A DNA stretch of 64,000 bases from Dietzia sp. B32 (GCF_024732245.1 NZ_CP093845.1:1922001-1986000), one strand, 5' to 3'; shown: positions 16,715 through 25,296, numbered from the stretch's first letter. Program-made: numbers and translations. Notes: a model not told the origin generated them from the sequence alone.

Positions 16715-17124
16715 GCGTTGATCGTGACGATCTCCATGACCAGCTGTCCAGCCCCTTTTTCGCCCCGGTGGCGGACCACCTCGTCCCACAGGTCGTCGGG
16801 GACGGAGTCCTCGCCGTCGATGTGGGTGACGGCGTCCGCGAATGACAGGACCGCCCGCTCGGCCGGGGACACCTCCTCGGCGTGGGCGGGCCAGTTCTCG
16901 GCGGCGGCGATCCGGCTCTCGCTCCAGCCGTCCCTGCGCGCATCCCGGCGGTGCATGGCCAGGCAGTAGCGGCACCCGTTCACCGCGGAGACGCGGAGCC
17001 GGACGAGGTGACTGTCGTGCCGGGAGACCCTCGCTCGGGAGTAGGCCTCGAGTGCCAACATCGGCGCCATCGCGCCCGCGCTGATCTGTGTGCGTTGGTC
17101 GTTCTTCCCTGGTGATGTACTCAT
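16624..17124 (-). CDS. AhpD/carboxymuconolactone decarboxylase-like protein
   Basis: 166-residue all-helical AhpD-fold protein with the redox motif NGCRYCLAMH (Cys51, Cys54, His58), as in alkylhydroperoxidase-like CMD proteins. ECF41 sigma factors are known to be encoded next to such carboxymuconolactone decarboxylase/oxidoreductase/epimerase genes and to control them. Here the partner is the first gene and the sigma gene the second. ATG 17124 follows an ECF41-type promoter so closely that the transcript should be leaderless or nearly so. Likely role: detoxification of a reactive or peroxidic compound; the substrate is unknown. Confidence 0.88.
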   Translation of the reverse strand: MSTSPGKNDQRTQISAGAMAPMLALEAYSRARVSRHDSHLVRLRVSAVNGCRYCLAMHRRDARRDGWSESRIAAAENWPAHAEEVSPAERAVLSFADAVTHIDGEDSVPDDLWDEVVRHRGEKGAGQLVMEIVTINAWNRIAIATRKDPATLRGLIPSDIEPVIRP

Positions 17125-17132
17125 GCCTCTTC

Positions 17133-17159
17133 GACGCACGAGTCCACCGGAATGTGACA
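17133..17159 (-). promoter_or_regulatory. ECF41 promoter (TGTCACA-16-CGTC)
   Basis: On the minus strand TGTCACA (17159-17153), a 16-nt spacer, then CGTC (17136-17133), ending 8 nt before the ATG of the AhpD-like gene. This matches the published ECF41 consensus and predicts that the sigma factor drives its own operon. Confidence 0.85.
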
Positions 17160-17223
17160 CGGCGGGCGGGCGGACTGCGGCGAATCGGGGCGATCCCCTA
17201 TGGCGCCGCGGGCCGCGCGGTCC

Positions 17224-17229
17224 TAGCGT
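17224..17229 (+). promoter_or_regulatory. -10 box (TAGCGT) of DUF1707 gene
   Basis: TAGCGT 7 nt before ATG 17237, no ribosome site; leaderless arrangement. Confidence 0.5.
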
Positions 17230-17236
17230 TGATCCC

Positions 17237-17863
17237 ATGGCCGACCCGGACGACCTCCTGCTCTCCGACGCCGAGCGGCTGCACGCCCTCATGGCCCTCG
17301 GGGACCACTACGCGTCCGGCCGACTGGACGACACCGAGTTCCACGCCCGCTCCGGCGAGGTGGCCACGGCCCGCACACTCGGCCAGCTGCGCGGCTTCTT
17401 CACCGACCTGCCCGGCGGGACGCCACTGACCTCAGTCGACGGCATGATCGTCGAGTCGGCGACGGCCCCCGGCGGCGAGCTGGAGCTCTCGTCGCCGTCG
17501 TCATCATCGCCGAGGTCCGCCGCCGGCGCGGCGACCCCCACCACCCGCGGCACCGACGCCGACCTGGAGGAACTGCGCAAGCGCGGGTCGCTCGTCGAGT
17601 CGCTGGACGGCGTGGTGCTCGGGATCACGCTCGTCACGTTCCTCGTGCTGCAGATCATCGTGGACTGGCAGTACGCGTGGATCGTGTGGCCGTCGCTCGC
17701 GCTCACGCTGGGGATCCCACGCCTGATCCTGCGGTACACGGATTCCGAGGAAGAGACCTACGAGAAGCTCAAGAAGGCCGACAGGAAGGCCCGCGAGGAG
17801 CGGCTGCGCGCCGCGAACGAACGGATCCGCGAGCTGGGTGACGGTCGGGAGAACCGCAGCTGA
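17237..17863 (+). CDS. DUF1707 protein with two-helix membrane tail
   Basis: 208 residues. Residues about 8-62 form a DUF1707 domain (LSDAERLHALMALGDHYASG with the following RLDDTEF turn), a small SHOCT-like module common in actinobacterial membrane proteins. A Ser/Ala-rich linker follows, then two hydrophobic helices (about 133-150 and 155-170) and a basic, probably coiled-coil C-terminus (KLKKADRKAREERLRAANE). Convergent with the next gene, 1 bp apart. Function unknown; likely inner-membrane with both ends cytoplasmic. Confidence 0.8.
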   Translation: MADPDDLLLSDAERLHALMALGDHYASGRLDDTEFHARSGEVATARTLGQLRGFFTDLPGGTPLTSVDGMIVESATAPGGELELSSPSSSSPRSAAGAATPTTRGTDADLEELRKRGSLVESLDGVVLGITLVTFLVLQIIVDWQYAWIVWPSLALTLGIPRLILRYTDSEEETYEKLKKADRKAREERLRAANERIRELGDGRENRS

Positions 17864-17864
17864 G

Positions 17865-18290
17865 CTACCGGGACTCGTCCGCGCCGCCGCGGCTGCGCTC
17901 GCGGGTCCCGCCCGTTTCCCCGCGCCTGGCCAGGGCGGTCGCCACCACGGGAAGCAACCCCATCCCCAACCCGACGGCGACGATCGTCGTCCCGATCCCC
18001 AGCGAGGCGAGCACCGGGACGCGGCGCTGGGCGAGCCCGGCGTCGCACGCCTCCTGCGCCTCCGTGCTGGGCTGGGGACGCTCTCCGCGCAAGAGGTCCT
18101 TCCAGCTCAGCGAGGTGAGCGCGTTGTCCTTGTCGCGGGCGTCGCTGTAGTCGGGACTGAAGTAGGTGCCACAATCCACCCGCTGTACGAAGCCGCCGGT
18201 CGACACGCCGATGCTGCCCAGCAGGATCCCGCCGAGCACCACGAGCAGGCCGAGGACGGCGACGAGCGCACCGATCACACGAGTGGTCAC
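17865..18290 (-). CDS. Small membrane protein with two transmembrane helices
   Basis: 141 residues from a GTG. One hydrophobic helix at about residues 6-28, an extracytoplasmic loop with a Cys pair (VDCGTYF and ACDAG) that could form a disulfide, a second helix at about 93-118, and an Arg-rich tail. No named domain is recognised, but the Cys-bracketed loop is a recurring actinobacterial design. A GACGAT box ends 6 nt before the GTG (leaderless). Ends 1 bp from the convergent DUF1707 gene. Confidence 0.7.
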   Translation of the reverse strand: MTTRVIGALVAVLGLLVVLGGILLGSIGVSTGGFVQRVDCGTYFSPDYSDARDKDNALTSLSWKDLLRGERPQPSTEAQEACDAGLAQRRVPVLASLGIGTTIVAVGLGMGLLPVVATALARRGETGGTRERSRGGADESR

Positions 18291-18358
18291 CGCGCCATCG
18301 TCACATCCCCGGCGCGGCACCGCATCCGGGCCGGGTGGCTGCGGTCAAGTGGCTGCGG

Positions 18359-19705
18359 TCAGGTGTCCTCCAGCGCGTAACCCTTGCGCTCCGGGAGGGT
18401 GAAGGCGGCCAGGGCGGCGACGACGAAGGCCGCGGCGAAGACCCCGAAGACCAGCACCGTGTCGCCCAGATCGAGCAGGAGCGGCACGAGCAGCGGCGCG
18501 ATGATGGAGGCGATCCGCCCGAACGCCGCGGCGGCGCCGGTGCCGGACCCGCGGGTCGCGGTGGGGTAGAGCTCCGGTCCGATCGCGTACAGGGCGCCCC
18601 ACGCACCGAGGTTGAAGAACGACAGGGCCATGCCGGCGGCGATGATCGTGGCCGGGGAGTCCGCGAGCCCGAACAGACCGGCCGCCACCGCCGAACCCGT
18701 GAGGAACACCGCGAGCGTGACCCGTCGGCCCCAGACCTCGATGAGCCACGCCGCGACCGCGTACCCCGGCAGCTGGGCGAGGGTGATGATGAGCGTGTAC
18801 CCGAACGACCTGACCAGGTCGAAGCCCTGCGAGACGAGCAGACTCGGCAGCCAGATGAAGGCGCCGTAGTAGGAGAAGTTGATCCCGAACCACACGATCC
18901 ACAGCGCGCCGGTCCGTGTGCGCAGGCGCGGGGACCAGATGGACTCGGCGGGGGCGGCAACGGCGGGGGCGGCGTCGACTCCGGCCGCTGGTGCCGATGC
19001 GGTGGCGGGACCAGCAGCATCGTCTGGCGGCTCGACGCCCGCGGAGGCCTCGTAGTCGCGGACGATCCGCTCGGCCTCGTCGGCGCGGCCCTTCGATTCG
19101 AGGTAGCGCACCGACTCGGGGAGCCCGAACCGCACGACGAGCGCGTACGCGGCGGGGACGAGCCCGATGGCCAGCGCCCAGCGCCACCCGTCGTCGCTCG
19201 CCGGCACCACGAAGTAGCCGATGAGGGCGGCCATGATCCAGCCGACGGCCCAGAACCCCTCGAGGATCACCACCACCCTGCCGCGTATCCGGCGGGGCGC
19301 GAACTCGCTGACCAGCGTGGACGCCACCGGCAGCTCGGCGCCCAGGCCGAGGCCGACGATGAAGCGCAGCACGATGAGCATGGCGATGCCGGTCGACAGC
19401 GCCGCGGCGCCGGTGGCGAGGCCGTAGATCAGCAGGGTGGCGGCGAAGACCTGGCGACGGCCGATCCTGTCGGCGAGCAGCCCGCCGAGCGCGGCACCGA
19501 TCGCCATCCCGACGAACCCGATGGATCCGATCCACGACAGCTCGGTGGGCGAGAGCGACCAGTGGACCGCGAGCGCGGCCATGACGAAGGAGATCAATCC
19601 CACGTCCATGGCGTCGAGCGCCCACCCCACGCCCGAGCCGAGCAGCAGCTTGCGGTGCTTGCGGGTGAACGGCAGGCCGTCGAGGCGCTCCGTGCGGGTC
19701 GTCAT
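18359..19705 (-). CDS. MFS transporter (sugar/aromatic-acid porter type)
   Basis: 448-residue major facilitator with 12 predicted helices. Signature loops: GGLLADRIGRRQ (between TM2 and TM3), RFIVGLGLGAELP, PRRIRGRVVVILEGFW, and an intracellular Ala/Pro-rich loop between the two halves (about 215-240). The pattern resembles the sugar-porter/NiaP/aromatic-acid symporter group; the substrate cannot be decided. Start ATG with a TAGCGT box 7 nt upstream (leaderless). Divergent from the amidohydrolase gene. Confidence 0.9.
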   Translation of the reverse strand: MTTRTERLDGLPFTRKHRKLLLGSGVGWALDAMDVGLISFVMAALAVHWSLSPTELSWIGSIGFVGMAIGAALGGLLADRIGRRQVFAATLLIYGLATGAAALSTGIAMLIVLRFIVGLGLGAELPVASTLVSEFAPRRIRGRVVVILEGFWAVGWIMAALIGYFVVPASDDGWRWALAIGLVPAAYALVVRFGLPESVRYLESKGRADEAERIVRDYEASAGVEPPDDAAGPATASAPAAGVDAAPAVAAPAESIWSPRLRTRTGALWIVWFGINFSYYGAFIWLPSLLVSQGFDLVRSFGYTLIITLAQLPGYAVAAWLIEVWGRRVTLAVFLTGSAVAAGLFGLADSPATIIAAGMALSFFNLGAWGALYAIGPELYPTATRGSGTGAAAAFGRIASIIAPLLVPLLLDLGDTVLVFGVFAAAFVVAALAAFTLPERKGYALEDT

Positions 19706-19754
19706 GGCGGCAACGCTACTCGGCGCCTCCGTCAGATCGGCGGGTCAACCGGGG

Positions 19755-19807
19755 CTGGACGTGGACGAATGTCCGAGTAGCCTGGTGTCACTGTGTCACA
19801 CATCACA
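19755..19807 (+). promoter_or_regulatory. Amidohydrolase promoter with CRP-like site
   Basis: CTGGAC (19755-19760), 17-nt spacer, TAGCCT (19778-19783). Immediately downstream, TGTGT-N6-TCACA (19792-19807) is one base short of the CRP/GlxR consensus TGTGA-N6-TCACA and covers the predicted start of transcription, where binding would repress. The -10 box of the divergent MFS gene (TAGCGT, 19713-19718, minus strand) lies about 40 bp to the left. Confidence 0.55.
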
Positions 19808-19823
19808 ACAAGAGGAGCTCCTC

Positions 19824-21695
19824 GTGGGCATCACTGAGTCGTCCGGCACCGGTTCGCCCGCTGCGACGGGCACGGACTTCGACGTCGTCATCCGGGGCGG
19901 CACGGTCTTCGACGGCACCGGCGCCCCCGGCATCCGCGCGGATGTCGGGATCCGGGCCGGGGAGGTCGCGGCGATCAGTCCGACGCCGCTCCCCGTCGCG
20001 CCGGACACGCAGGTCGTGGAGGCCGAGGGCAGGTGGGTGACGCCCGGGTTCGTGGACACTCACACCCACTACGACGTCGAGCTGCTCGTCTCCCCGGGCC
20101 TGGGCGAGTCCGTGCGGCACGGGGTGACCACCGTCCTGGTGGGCAACTGCTCCATCTCGGGCGTGTACTCGGGCACCGTCGACGTGGCCGACCTGTTCAG
20201 CCGCGTCGAGGCCCTGCCCCGCGACTCGGTGCTGGCGGCGCTCGAGCAGAAGAAGACCTGGTCGGGTCCGGCGGACTGGCGGCGCGCGGTCGAGGGGCTG
20301 CCACTGGGGCCCAACGTCGCGTCGTTTCTCGGCCACTCCGACGTCCGCGCCTCGGTGATGGGGTTGGGCCGGGCGACCGACCCCAAGCAGTCCCCCAGCC
20401 GCGACGAGTTGCGCACGATCGACCGCCGCATCAACGCCGCTCTCGACGAGGGCTTCCTGGGCGTGTCCACCATGACCAATCCGTGGGACAAGATGGACGG
20501 TGACCGCTACCGCTCGCGGACCCTGCCCTCCACGCACGCCTCGTGGGGCGAGTTCCGGCGGATCAGCCGGCTGCTGCGCCGCCGTGACCGCGTCCTGCAG
20601 GGCGTGCCCAACCTCAACACCAAGGTCGACGTGGCCTTCTACGCCGCCACCAGCACGGGGCTCTTCCGCAAGCCCCTGCGGGTCTCGCTGCTCTCGGCCG
20701 CGGACACGCTGGCCGAGCCGTGGGTCAACCGCATCTTCCGGCCCATCGCCTGGGCCGCCAACACAGTGGGTAAGGGCAAGTTCGTGTGGCAGCACCTGCC
20801 CACCACGTTCAAGGTGTGGGCGGACGGGATCGACCTGGTGGTGTTCGAGGAGTTCGGCTCCGGCCGTGAGGCCCTGCACCTGGTCGACGAGATGGCCCGC
20901 ACCGATCTGCTGGAACAGGAGAGCTACCGCCGCTGGTTCCGGCGGGATTTCGAGAAGCGGTTCAGCCCGCGGGTGTGGCACCGCGACTTCGACGACGCCC
21001 TCATCGTGGCGTGCCCCGACGAGTCGCTGGTCGGCAAGACCGTCGGCGACGTCGCCCGCGCCCGGAAGCTCCACCCGGCGGACGCGTACCTCGACCTGGT
21101 GGTGGAGTTCGGCACCGACTTCCGCTGGACCACCACCATCGCCAATGCGCGCGAGAAGGTCGCCAACCGGCTGGCGCGGACCCCGGGGGTGACGATCGGT
21201 TTCTCCGACGCCGGAGCGCACCTGCGCAACATGGCCTTCTACAACTTCGGCATCCGCCTGCTGGAGCGCGTCCACCAGGCACAGCTGGGCGGCAAGCCGT
21301 TCCTCACCACGGAGGAGGCCGTGTACAAGCTCACCGGTGAGCTGGCGGATTTCTACCGCCTCGACGCCGGGCGCCTGGAGGTCGGCCGCCGGGCGGACGT
21401 GGTGGTCATCGATCCGTCCGGGCTCGACGGCGAGTCCCTCGAGTACCACGAGGAGGCCATGGACGAGTTCGGCGGGATCCGCCGGATGGTCAACCGCAAC
21501 GACCGGGCCGTGGCGGCGACGATCATCGGCGGCCGGGTGGTGTGGTCCGACGGGGAGTTCGTGCAGGGTTACGGCCGGGAGTTCGCGGCGGGCCGGTTCC
21601 TGCCCGCGGGCGAGGCCGTGGCACCGCGCCCGGTGGAGGCGCCACGGCCCGCCGCTCACTCCGTGGGCATCCCGGCGTCCTCCCAGGCGGAGTAG
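19824..21695 (+). CDS. N-acyl-D-amino-acid deacylase-type amidohydrolase
   Basis: 623-residue metal-dependent amidohydrolase with a TIM barrel and flanking beta-sandwich. The first metal ligands are in FVDTHTHYD (His80, His82, Asp84); GFSDAGAHLRNMAFYN contains the late catalytic Asp; the C-terminus returns to the sandwich with GRRADVVVIDPSGLD. This matches D-aminoacylase/dihydropyrimidinase-related proteins, often annotated N-acyl-D-amino-acid deacylase; the physiological substrate is uncertain. GTG 19824 has a strong GAGGAG site 6 nt upstream. The last 40 bp overlap the 3' end of the convergent persulfide dioxygenase gene. Confidence 0.87.
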   Translation: MGITESSGTGSPAATGTDFDVVIRGGTVFDGTGAPGIRADVGIRAGEVAAISPTPLPVAPDTQVVEAEGRWVTPGFVDTHTHYDVELLVSPGLGESVRHGVTTVLVGNCSISGVYSGTVDVADLFSRVEALPRDSVLAALEQKKTWSGPADWRRAVEGLPLGPNVASFLGHSDVRASVMGLGRATDPKQSPSRDELRTIDRRINAALDEGFLGVSTMTNPWDKMDGDRYRSRTLPSTHASWGEFRRISRLLRRRDRVLQGVPNLNTKVDVAFYAATSTGLFRKPLRVSLLSAADTLAEPWVNRIFRPIAWAANTVGKGKFVWQHLPTTFKVWADGIDLVVFEEFGSGREALHLVDEMARTDLLEQESYRRWFRRDFEKRFSPRVWHRDFDDALIVACPDESLVGKTVGDVARARKLHPADAYLDLVVEFGTDFRWTTTIANAREKVANRLARTPGVTIGFSDAGAHLRNMAFYNFGIRLLERVHQAQLGGKPFLTTEEAVYKLTGELADFYRLDAGRLEVGRRADVVVIDPSGLDGESLEYHEEAMDEFGGIRRMVNRNDRAVAATIIGGRVVWSDGEFVQGYGREFAAGRFLPAGEAVAPRPVEAPRPAAHSVGIPASSQAE

Positions 21696-23080
21696 CTGCC
21701 CTCGAGCTCGGTGACGTCGTAGCCGACGCTGCGCAGCGAGCTGGCGACCACCGAGCTGCGGGTGCCCGACTGGCAGTAGGTGACGATCGTGCCCGAGTCG
21801 GGCAGTTCGTCGCGCTCCCACATCACCTGGCCGCCGTGTAGCTGGGTGGCGTCGGGGACGTGGCCGTCCTCATATTCGGACGTGGCGCGGACGTCGAGCA
21901 CCATGGCGTGCTCGTGGGACTCCAGGTTCTTGGGGTCGACCGTCTCCGGGCGGAACGTGGGCAGTCCGTCGGTGGAGGTGACGTACCCGCGTGTGGAGTC
22001 GATGCCCACGCGGATGACGTGCCGCCGCAGCTCGTCGGCCGCCTCGGCGTCCTCGGCGAGGAAGACCAGGCCGCGGGTGTCCTTGTCCGGATCGATCGCC
22101 CAGCCGGCGTAGGTGCCCGCCTGGCCGGCGGGGAGGTTGATGGCGCGGTCGACGGTGCCGTCGTGGACGTCGTCGGCGGGGCGGGGGTCGACGACGACGA
22201 GGCCACCGGACTCGATGCCGGAGGCCACCTCCTGGGCAGGCAGCTCGTGCAGCTCCGGCAACGGATTGCCGAGCACGGAGGGGCCGTCCCGGTTCTCGCG
22301 CTTCATCCGCCCGAAGTACGCCGGCGCGTCGGGCTGGCCGTCGAGGAGTTCGGAGATGAAGCCCTCCTCGTCGTCGTTCTCCACGTACGTCGGCCACCAC
22401 GCGAACTTCCGCTCGTATCCCACCGAGCTGGACGGCAAGGCCCCCAGGGACTTGCCGCAGGCCGAGCCCGCGCCGTGGGCCGGAAACACCTGGACGTGGT
22501 CGGGCAGGGTGAGGAAGCGCTCGCGCAGGCTGGAGAACAGTTGCTTGGCGCTCTCGACGCGGGTGTCCTCGCCGTCCGAATCGCTGCCGGCGTCGTCGTG
22601 GCCGCCGGCGGTCTCGTCGAGCAGGTCCGGTCGGCCGAGGTCACCACAGAACACGAAGTCGCCGGTGAGCGCGTAGCCGGGCTCGTCGGCGAACGCACCG
22701 TCGGTGACGAGGAACATCAGGTGCTCGGGCGTGTGGCCGGGGGTGTGCACGGCCTTGAGCCGGACGTTCCCGAGCTCGATGGTGTCGCCGTCGCGGAGCC
22801 GTTCGCCTTCAAAACCGTAGCGCCAGTCGTCACCGCCCTCGTCCGAAAGGTAGACGGTAGCGCCGGTCGCGGCGGCCAGTTCGCGGGTGCCGGACAGGTA
22901 GTCGGCGTGGATGTGGGTCTCGGTAACCTTGACGATGGTCATGCCGTGCTGGTCGGCCATCTCGAAGTACGGCCTGAGGTCGCGGCTGGGGTCCACGACG
23001 ATCGCCTCACTGCTGCTCTGGCAGCCGATGAAGTAGCTGGCGTGGGCCAGGTCGTAGTCATAGATGCGTTCGAAGAGCAT
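21656..23080 (-). CDS. Persulfide dioxygenase-rhodanese fusion
   Basis: 474 residues. An N-terminal metallo-beta-lactamase domain (1 to about 235) is followed by a degenerate rhodanese (about 280-375, no Cys) and a C-terminal active rhodanese (about 385-474) with the VTYCQSGTRS loop. The metal motif is THIHADY (His56, His58, Asp60, Tyr61), with His116 and Asp140/146. Tyr in place of the second-site His fits mono-iron ETHE1/CstB-like enzymes rather than two-zinc hydrolases. The predicted role is oxidation of low-molecular persulfide plus sulfur transfer. An acidic insert (about 155-175) separates strands of the MBL domain. Overlaps the opposite gene by 40 bp. Confidence 0.88.
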   Translation of the reverse strand: MLFERIYDYDLAHASYFIGCQSSSEAIVVDPSRDLRPYFEMADQHGMTIVKVTETHIHADYLSGTRELAAATGATVYLSDEGGDDWRYGFEGERLRDGDTIELGNVRLKAVHTPGHTPEHLMFLVTDGAFADEPGYALTGDFVFCGDLGRPDLLDETAGGHDDAGSDSDGEDTRVESAKQLFSSLRERFLTLPDHVQVFPAHGAGSACGKSLGALPSSSVGYERKFAWWPTYVENDDEEGFISELLDGQPDAPAYFGRMKRENRDGPSVLGNPLPELHELPAQEVASGIESGGLVVVDPRPADDVHDGTVDRAINLPAGQAGTYAGWAIDPDKDTRGLVFLAEDAEAADELRRHVIRVGIDSTRGYVTSTDGLPTFRPETVDPKNLESHEHAMVLDVRATSEYEDGHVPDATQLHGGQVMWERDELPDSGTIVTYCQSGTRSSVVASSLRSVGYDVTELEGSYSAWEDAGMPTE

Positions 23081-23229
23081 GGTGCGGCGTCCTTTTTCCT
23101 TGGGGGAACAGGTACATCAGCCACCGTAAAACCCTCCCCGGTATGCAGCCACCGGTCGATTCGTGCGCACTCGCGGCCGGGCGGCGCACACTGGGGACGG
23201 ACCGTATCGCCGATGGAAGGACCCCCGCC

Positions 23230-23640
23230 GTGACCGACTCGCCCCTGGACGACGACACCCGCGCCCTGCTGCTCGCGCCCAACCCGGCCGTCATGGCGAC
23301 GCTGCGCAAGGACGGCTCCCCGGTCACCGTGCCGACCTGGTACCGACTCGTGGAGGGCGACCGGATCCACCTCAACCTCGATGCCGGCCGGGTGCGGCTG
23401 CAACACCTGCGCCGCGACCCGCGGGTGGCGCTGTCCGTCATCGCGTCCGAGGACTGGTACACCCACGCGAGCATCCAGGGGCGGGTCGTGGAGATCGCCG
23501 ATGACCCGGACCTGTCCGGCATCGACGCCCTGAGCACGCACTACACCGGCGAGCCGTACCCGGTGCGCGACCGCGCCCGCGTGGACGCGTGGGTGGAGAT
23601 CGAGCACGTCCACGTGTGGGGTCAGCTCCGCGAGTCCTGA
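23230..23640 (+). CDS. PPOX-class (split-barrel) flavin/F420-binding protein
   Basis: 136-residue split-barrel protein of the pyridoxamine-phosphate-oxidase-like superfamily. It has VMATLRKDGSPVTVPTWYRL at the N-terminus and RVRLQHLRRDPRVALSVI in the middle, as in F420-dependent FDOR-B reductases of actinobacteria. GTG 23230 has GGAAGGA 8 nt upstream. Divergent from the persulfide dioxygenase gene. Cofactor (F420 or FMN) and substrate are unknown. Confidence 0.85.
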   Translation: MTDSPLDDDTRALLLAPNPAVMATLRKDGSPVTVPTWYRLVEGDRIHLNLDAGRVRLQHLRRDPRVALSVIASEDWYTHASIQGRVVEIADDPDLSGIDALSTHYTGEPYPVRDRARVDAWVEIEHVHVWGQLRES

Positions 23641-23701
23641 TCCGGACGCCCCGGGCCGGCCGGCTCGTCCGCGTCGGCCGAGCCGGCCGGTCCGGAGCTG
23701 T

Positions 23702-24430
23702 TCAGACCGCGTGCGCGGCCTCGACACCGAGCGCGGCGAGGAGCGCCTCGCGATAGGCGGCGTGCTCGGTCGCGCGCTCCGCGCGGCCCTCGGACAGGAC
23801 CACGTCCACGTCCTGGGCGATCCGGCCCCCGTCGAGCACCACCACGCGGTCGGCCAGGGTGATGGCCTCGTCCACGTCGTGCGTCACCAGCAGCACGGCG
23901 GGCCGGTGCACCCGGCACAACTCGAGCAGCAACGCGTGCATCCGGATACGGGTCAACGCGTCCAGGGCGCCGAAGGGCTCGTCGGCCAGCAGTAGCTCGG
24001 GGCCCCGGACCAGCGAGCGGGCCAGCGAGACCCGCTGCTGCTCACCGCCGGACAGCTCCGACGGCCACGAGCGCTCCCGGCCCGCCAGACCGACCTCGGC
24101 CAGCGCCTCCGAGCCGCGGCGTCGCGTGTCGGGGCCGTCGAGGCCGAGCACCACGTTGTCGAGCACGCGGGACCACGGCAGGAGCCGCGAGTCCTGGAAC
24201 ACCACCGACCGGTTCTCGGGTACCTGCAGCTCCCCGGAACCGGGGACGCCCGCGTCCAGGCCGGCGATCGCTCTCAGCAGGGTCGATTTGCCGGAGCCGC
24301 TGCGTCCGAGCAGGGCGACGAACTCGCCGCGGCGGATGTCCAGATCGATGTCGTCGAGCACCACCCGTCCGTCGAATCCGCGGGTGAGTCCGCGGGCGCG
24401 GACGCTCAGCTCGCGATGGTCGTGCGCCAT
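23702..24430 (-). CDS. ssuB: Aliphatic sulfonate-type ABC transporter ATPase (SsuB-like)
   Basis: 242-residue ATPase of the nitrate/sulfonate/taurine import family. Walker A LLGRSGSGKST, Q-loop VFQDSRLLPW (the SRLLPW run is typical of SsuB/TauB), signature LSGGEQQR, Walker B LLLADEPFGALD and H-loop VTHDVDEA. ATG 24430 overlaps the permease gene by 25 bp. Last gene of the ssuA-monooxygenase-MFS-ssuC-ssuB run on the minus strand, so it likely energises uptake of an organosulfur compound bound by the SsuA-like lipoprotein. Confidence 0.9.
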   Translation of the reverse strand: MAHDHRELSVRARGLTRGFDGRVVLDDIDLDIRRGEFVALLGRSGSGKSTLLRAIAGLDAGVPGSGELQVPENRSVVFQDSRLLPWSRVLDNVVLGLDGPDTRRRGSEALAEVGLAGRERSWPSELSGGEQQRVSLARSLVRGPELLLADEPFGALDALTRIRMHALLLELCRVHRPAVLLVTHDVDEAITLADRVVVLDGGRIAQDVDVVLSEGRAERATEHAAYREALLAALGVEAAHAV

Positions 24431-25281
24431 GACAGTGCCTTTCGCTCGAGGAGTCGGACCAGCAGGTCGGAGGTGGTTCCGAGGATGGCGTAGACCACCA
24501 GGCCCACGATGATCACGTCGGTCAGGCCGTAGTTGCGGGCCTGGTACATGAGGAAGCCGATCCCGCTGCTGGCGTTGACCTGCTCCACCACGACCAGTGA
24601 GGTCCAGGCGATGGTCACGGCCAGGCGCAGCCCCGAGATGAAACCGGGCAGCGCGCCGGGAACGGCCACGTGCCGCAGGAACCCGACCCGCGACAGACGC
24701 AACGACTCGGCCAGCTCGACGTGCCGGGCGTCCAGGCCGCGCAGGGCGGAGAAGGTGTTGATGTAGACGGGCACGAATACCGCCAGGGCGATGAGCAGGA
24801 TCTTCATCTGCTCGCCGATGCCGAACCACACGATCGCCAGCGGGATGAGCGCGAGCGTGGGGATGGACCGCTTGATCTGCACCGGCCCGTCGATGAGGGC
24901 CTCGCCGATCCGGGTCAGGCCCGCGAGGGTCGCGAGCACCACCCCGAGCACGACGCCGAGCGCGCCGCCGACCAGCGCCCGCTGGACGGAGATCCACAGG
25001 TTGCTCTGCAGGCGCCCGTCGGCGATGAGCTCCCCGGCGGTCGTGACGACCGTCCACGGGGCGGACAGGGTCCGCGGATCGATGAGGCCGGTGGCCGACC
25101 CCACGGTCCAGATCGCCAGGAGCACGAGCGGCCCGATCGCCAGACCGAACCGGATCGGCGCGCCCGGCCCGAGCCGCGACCTGGCGGGCCTCGGTGCCAG
25201 GCGCCCGGCCGCCGGGGCCTCGTCCCCCGGCGTCCGCCCGGTCGGCCGGGCAGTGGCGGGGCGGTGCATGGTGAGCGTCAT
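24406..25281 (-). CDS. ssuC: Aliphatic sulfonate-type ABC permease (SsuC-like)
   Basis: 291-residue BPD-type inner-membrane permease with six predicted helices after a Pro/Arg-rich cytoplasmic N-terminus of about 45 residues. The EAA-like coupling loop is ELAESLRLSRVGFLRHVAVPGALP, and the C-terminal part contains VVEQVNASSGIGFLMYQARNYG, typical of SsuC. ATG 25281 has GAGAGGA upstream; a Met five codons later is an alternative. It overlaps ssuB by 25 bp and follows the MFS gene by 15 bp. Confidence 0.9.
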   Translation of the reverse strand: MTLTMHRPATARPTGRTPGDEAPAAGRLAPRPARSRLGPGAPIRFGLAIGPLVLLAIWTVGSATGLIDPRTLSAPWTVVTTAGELIADGRLQSNLWISVQRALVGGALGVVLGVVLATLAGLTRIGEALIDGPVQIKRSIPTLALIPLAIVWFGIGEQMKILLIALAVFVPVYINTFSALRGLDARHVELAESLRLSRVGFLRHVAVPGALPGFISGLRLAVTIAWTSLVVVEQVNASSGIGFLMYQARNYGLTDVIIVGLVVYAILGTTSDLLVRLLERKALSWRTTIAS

Positions 25282-25296
25282 GAGGTCGTCCTCTCG

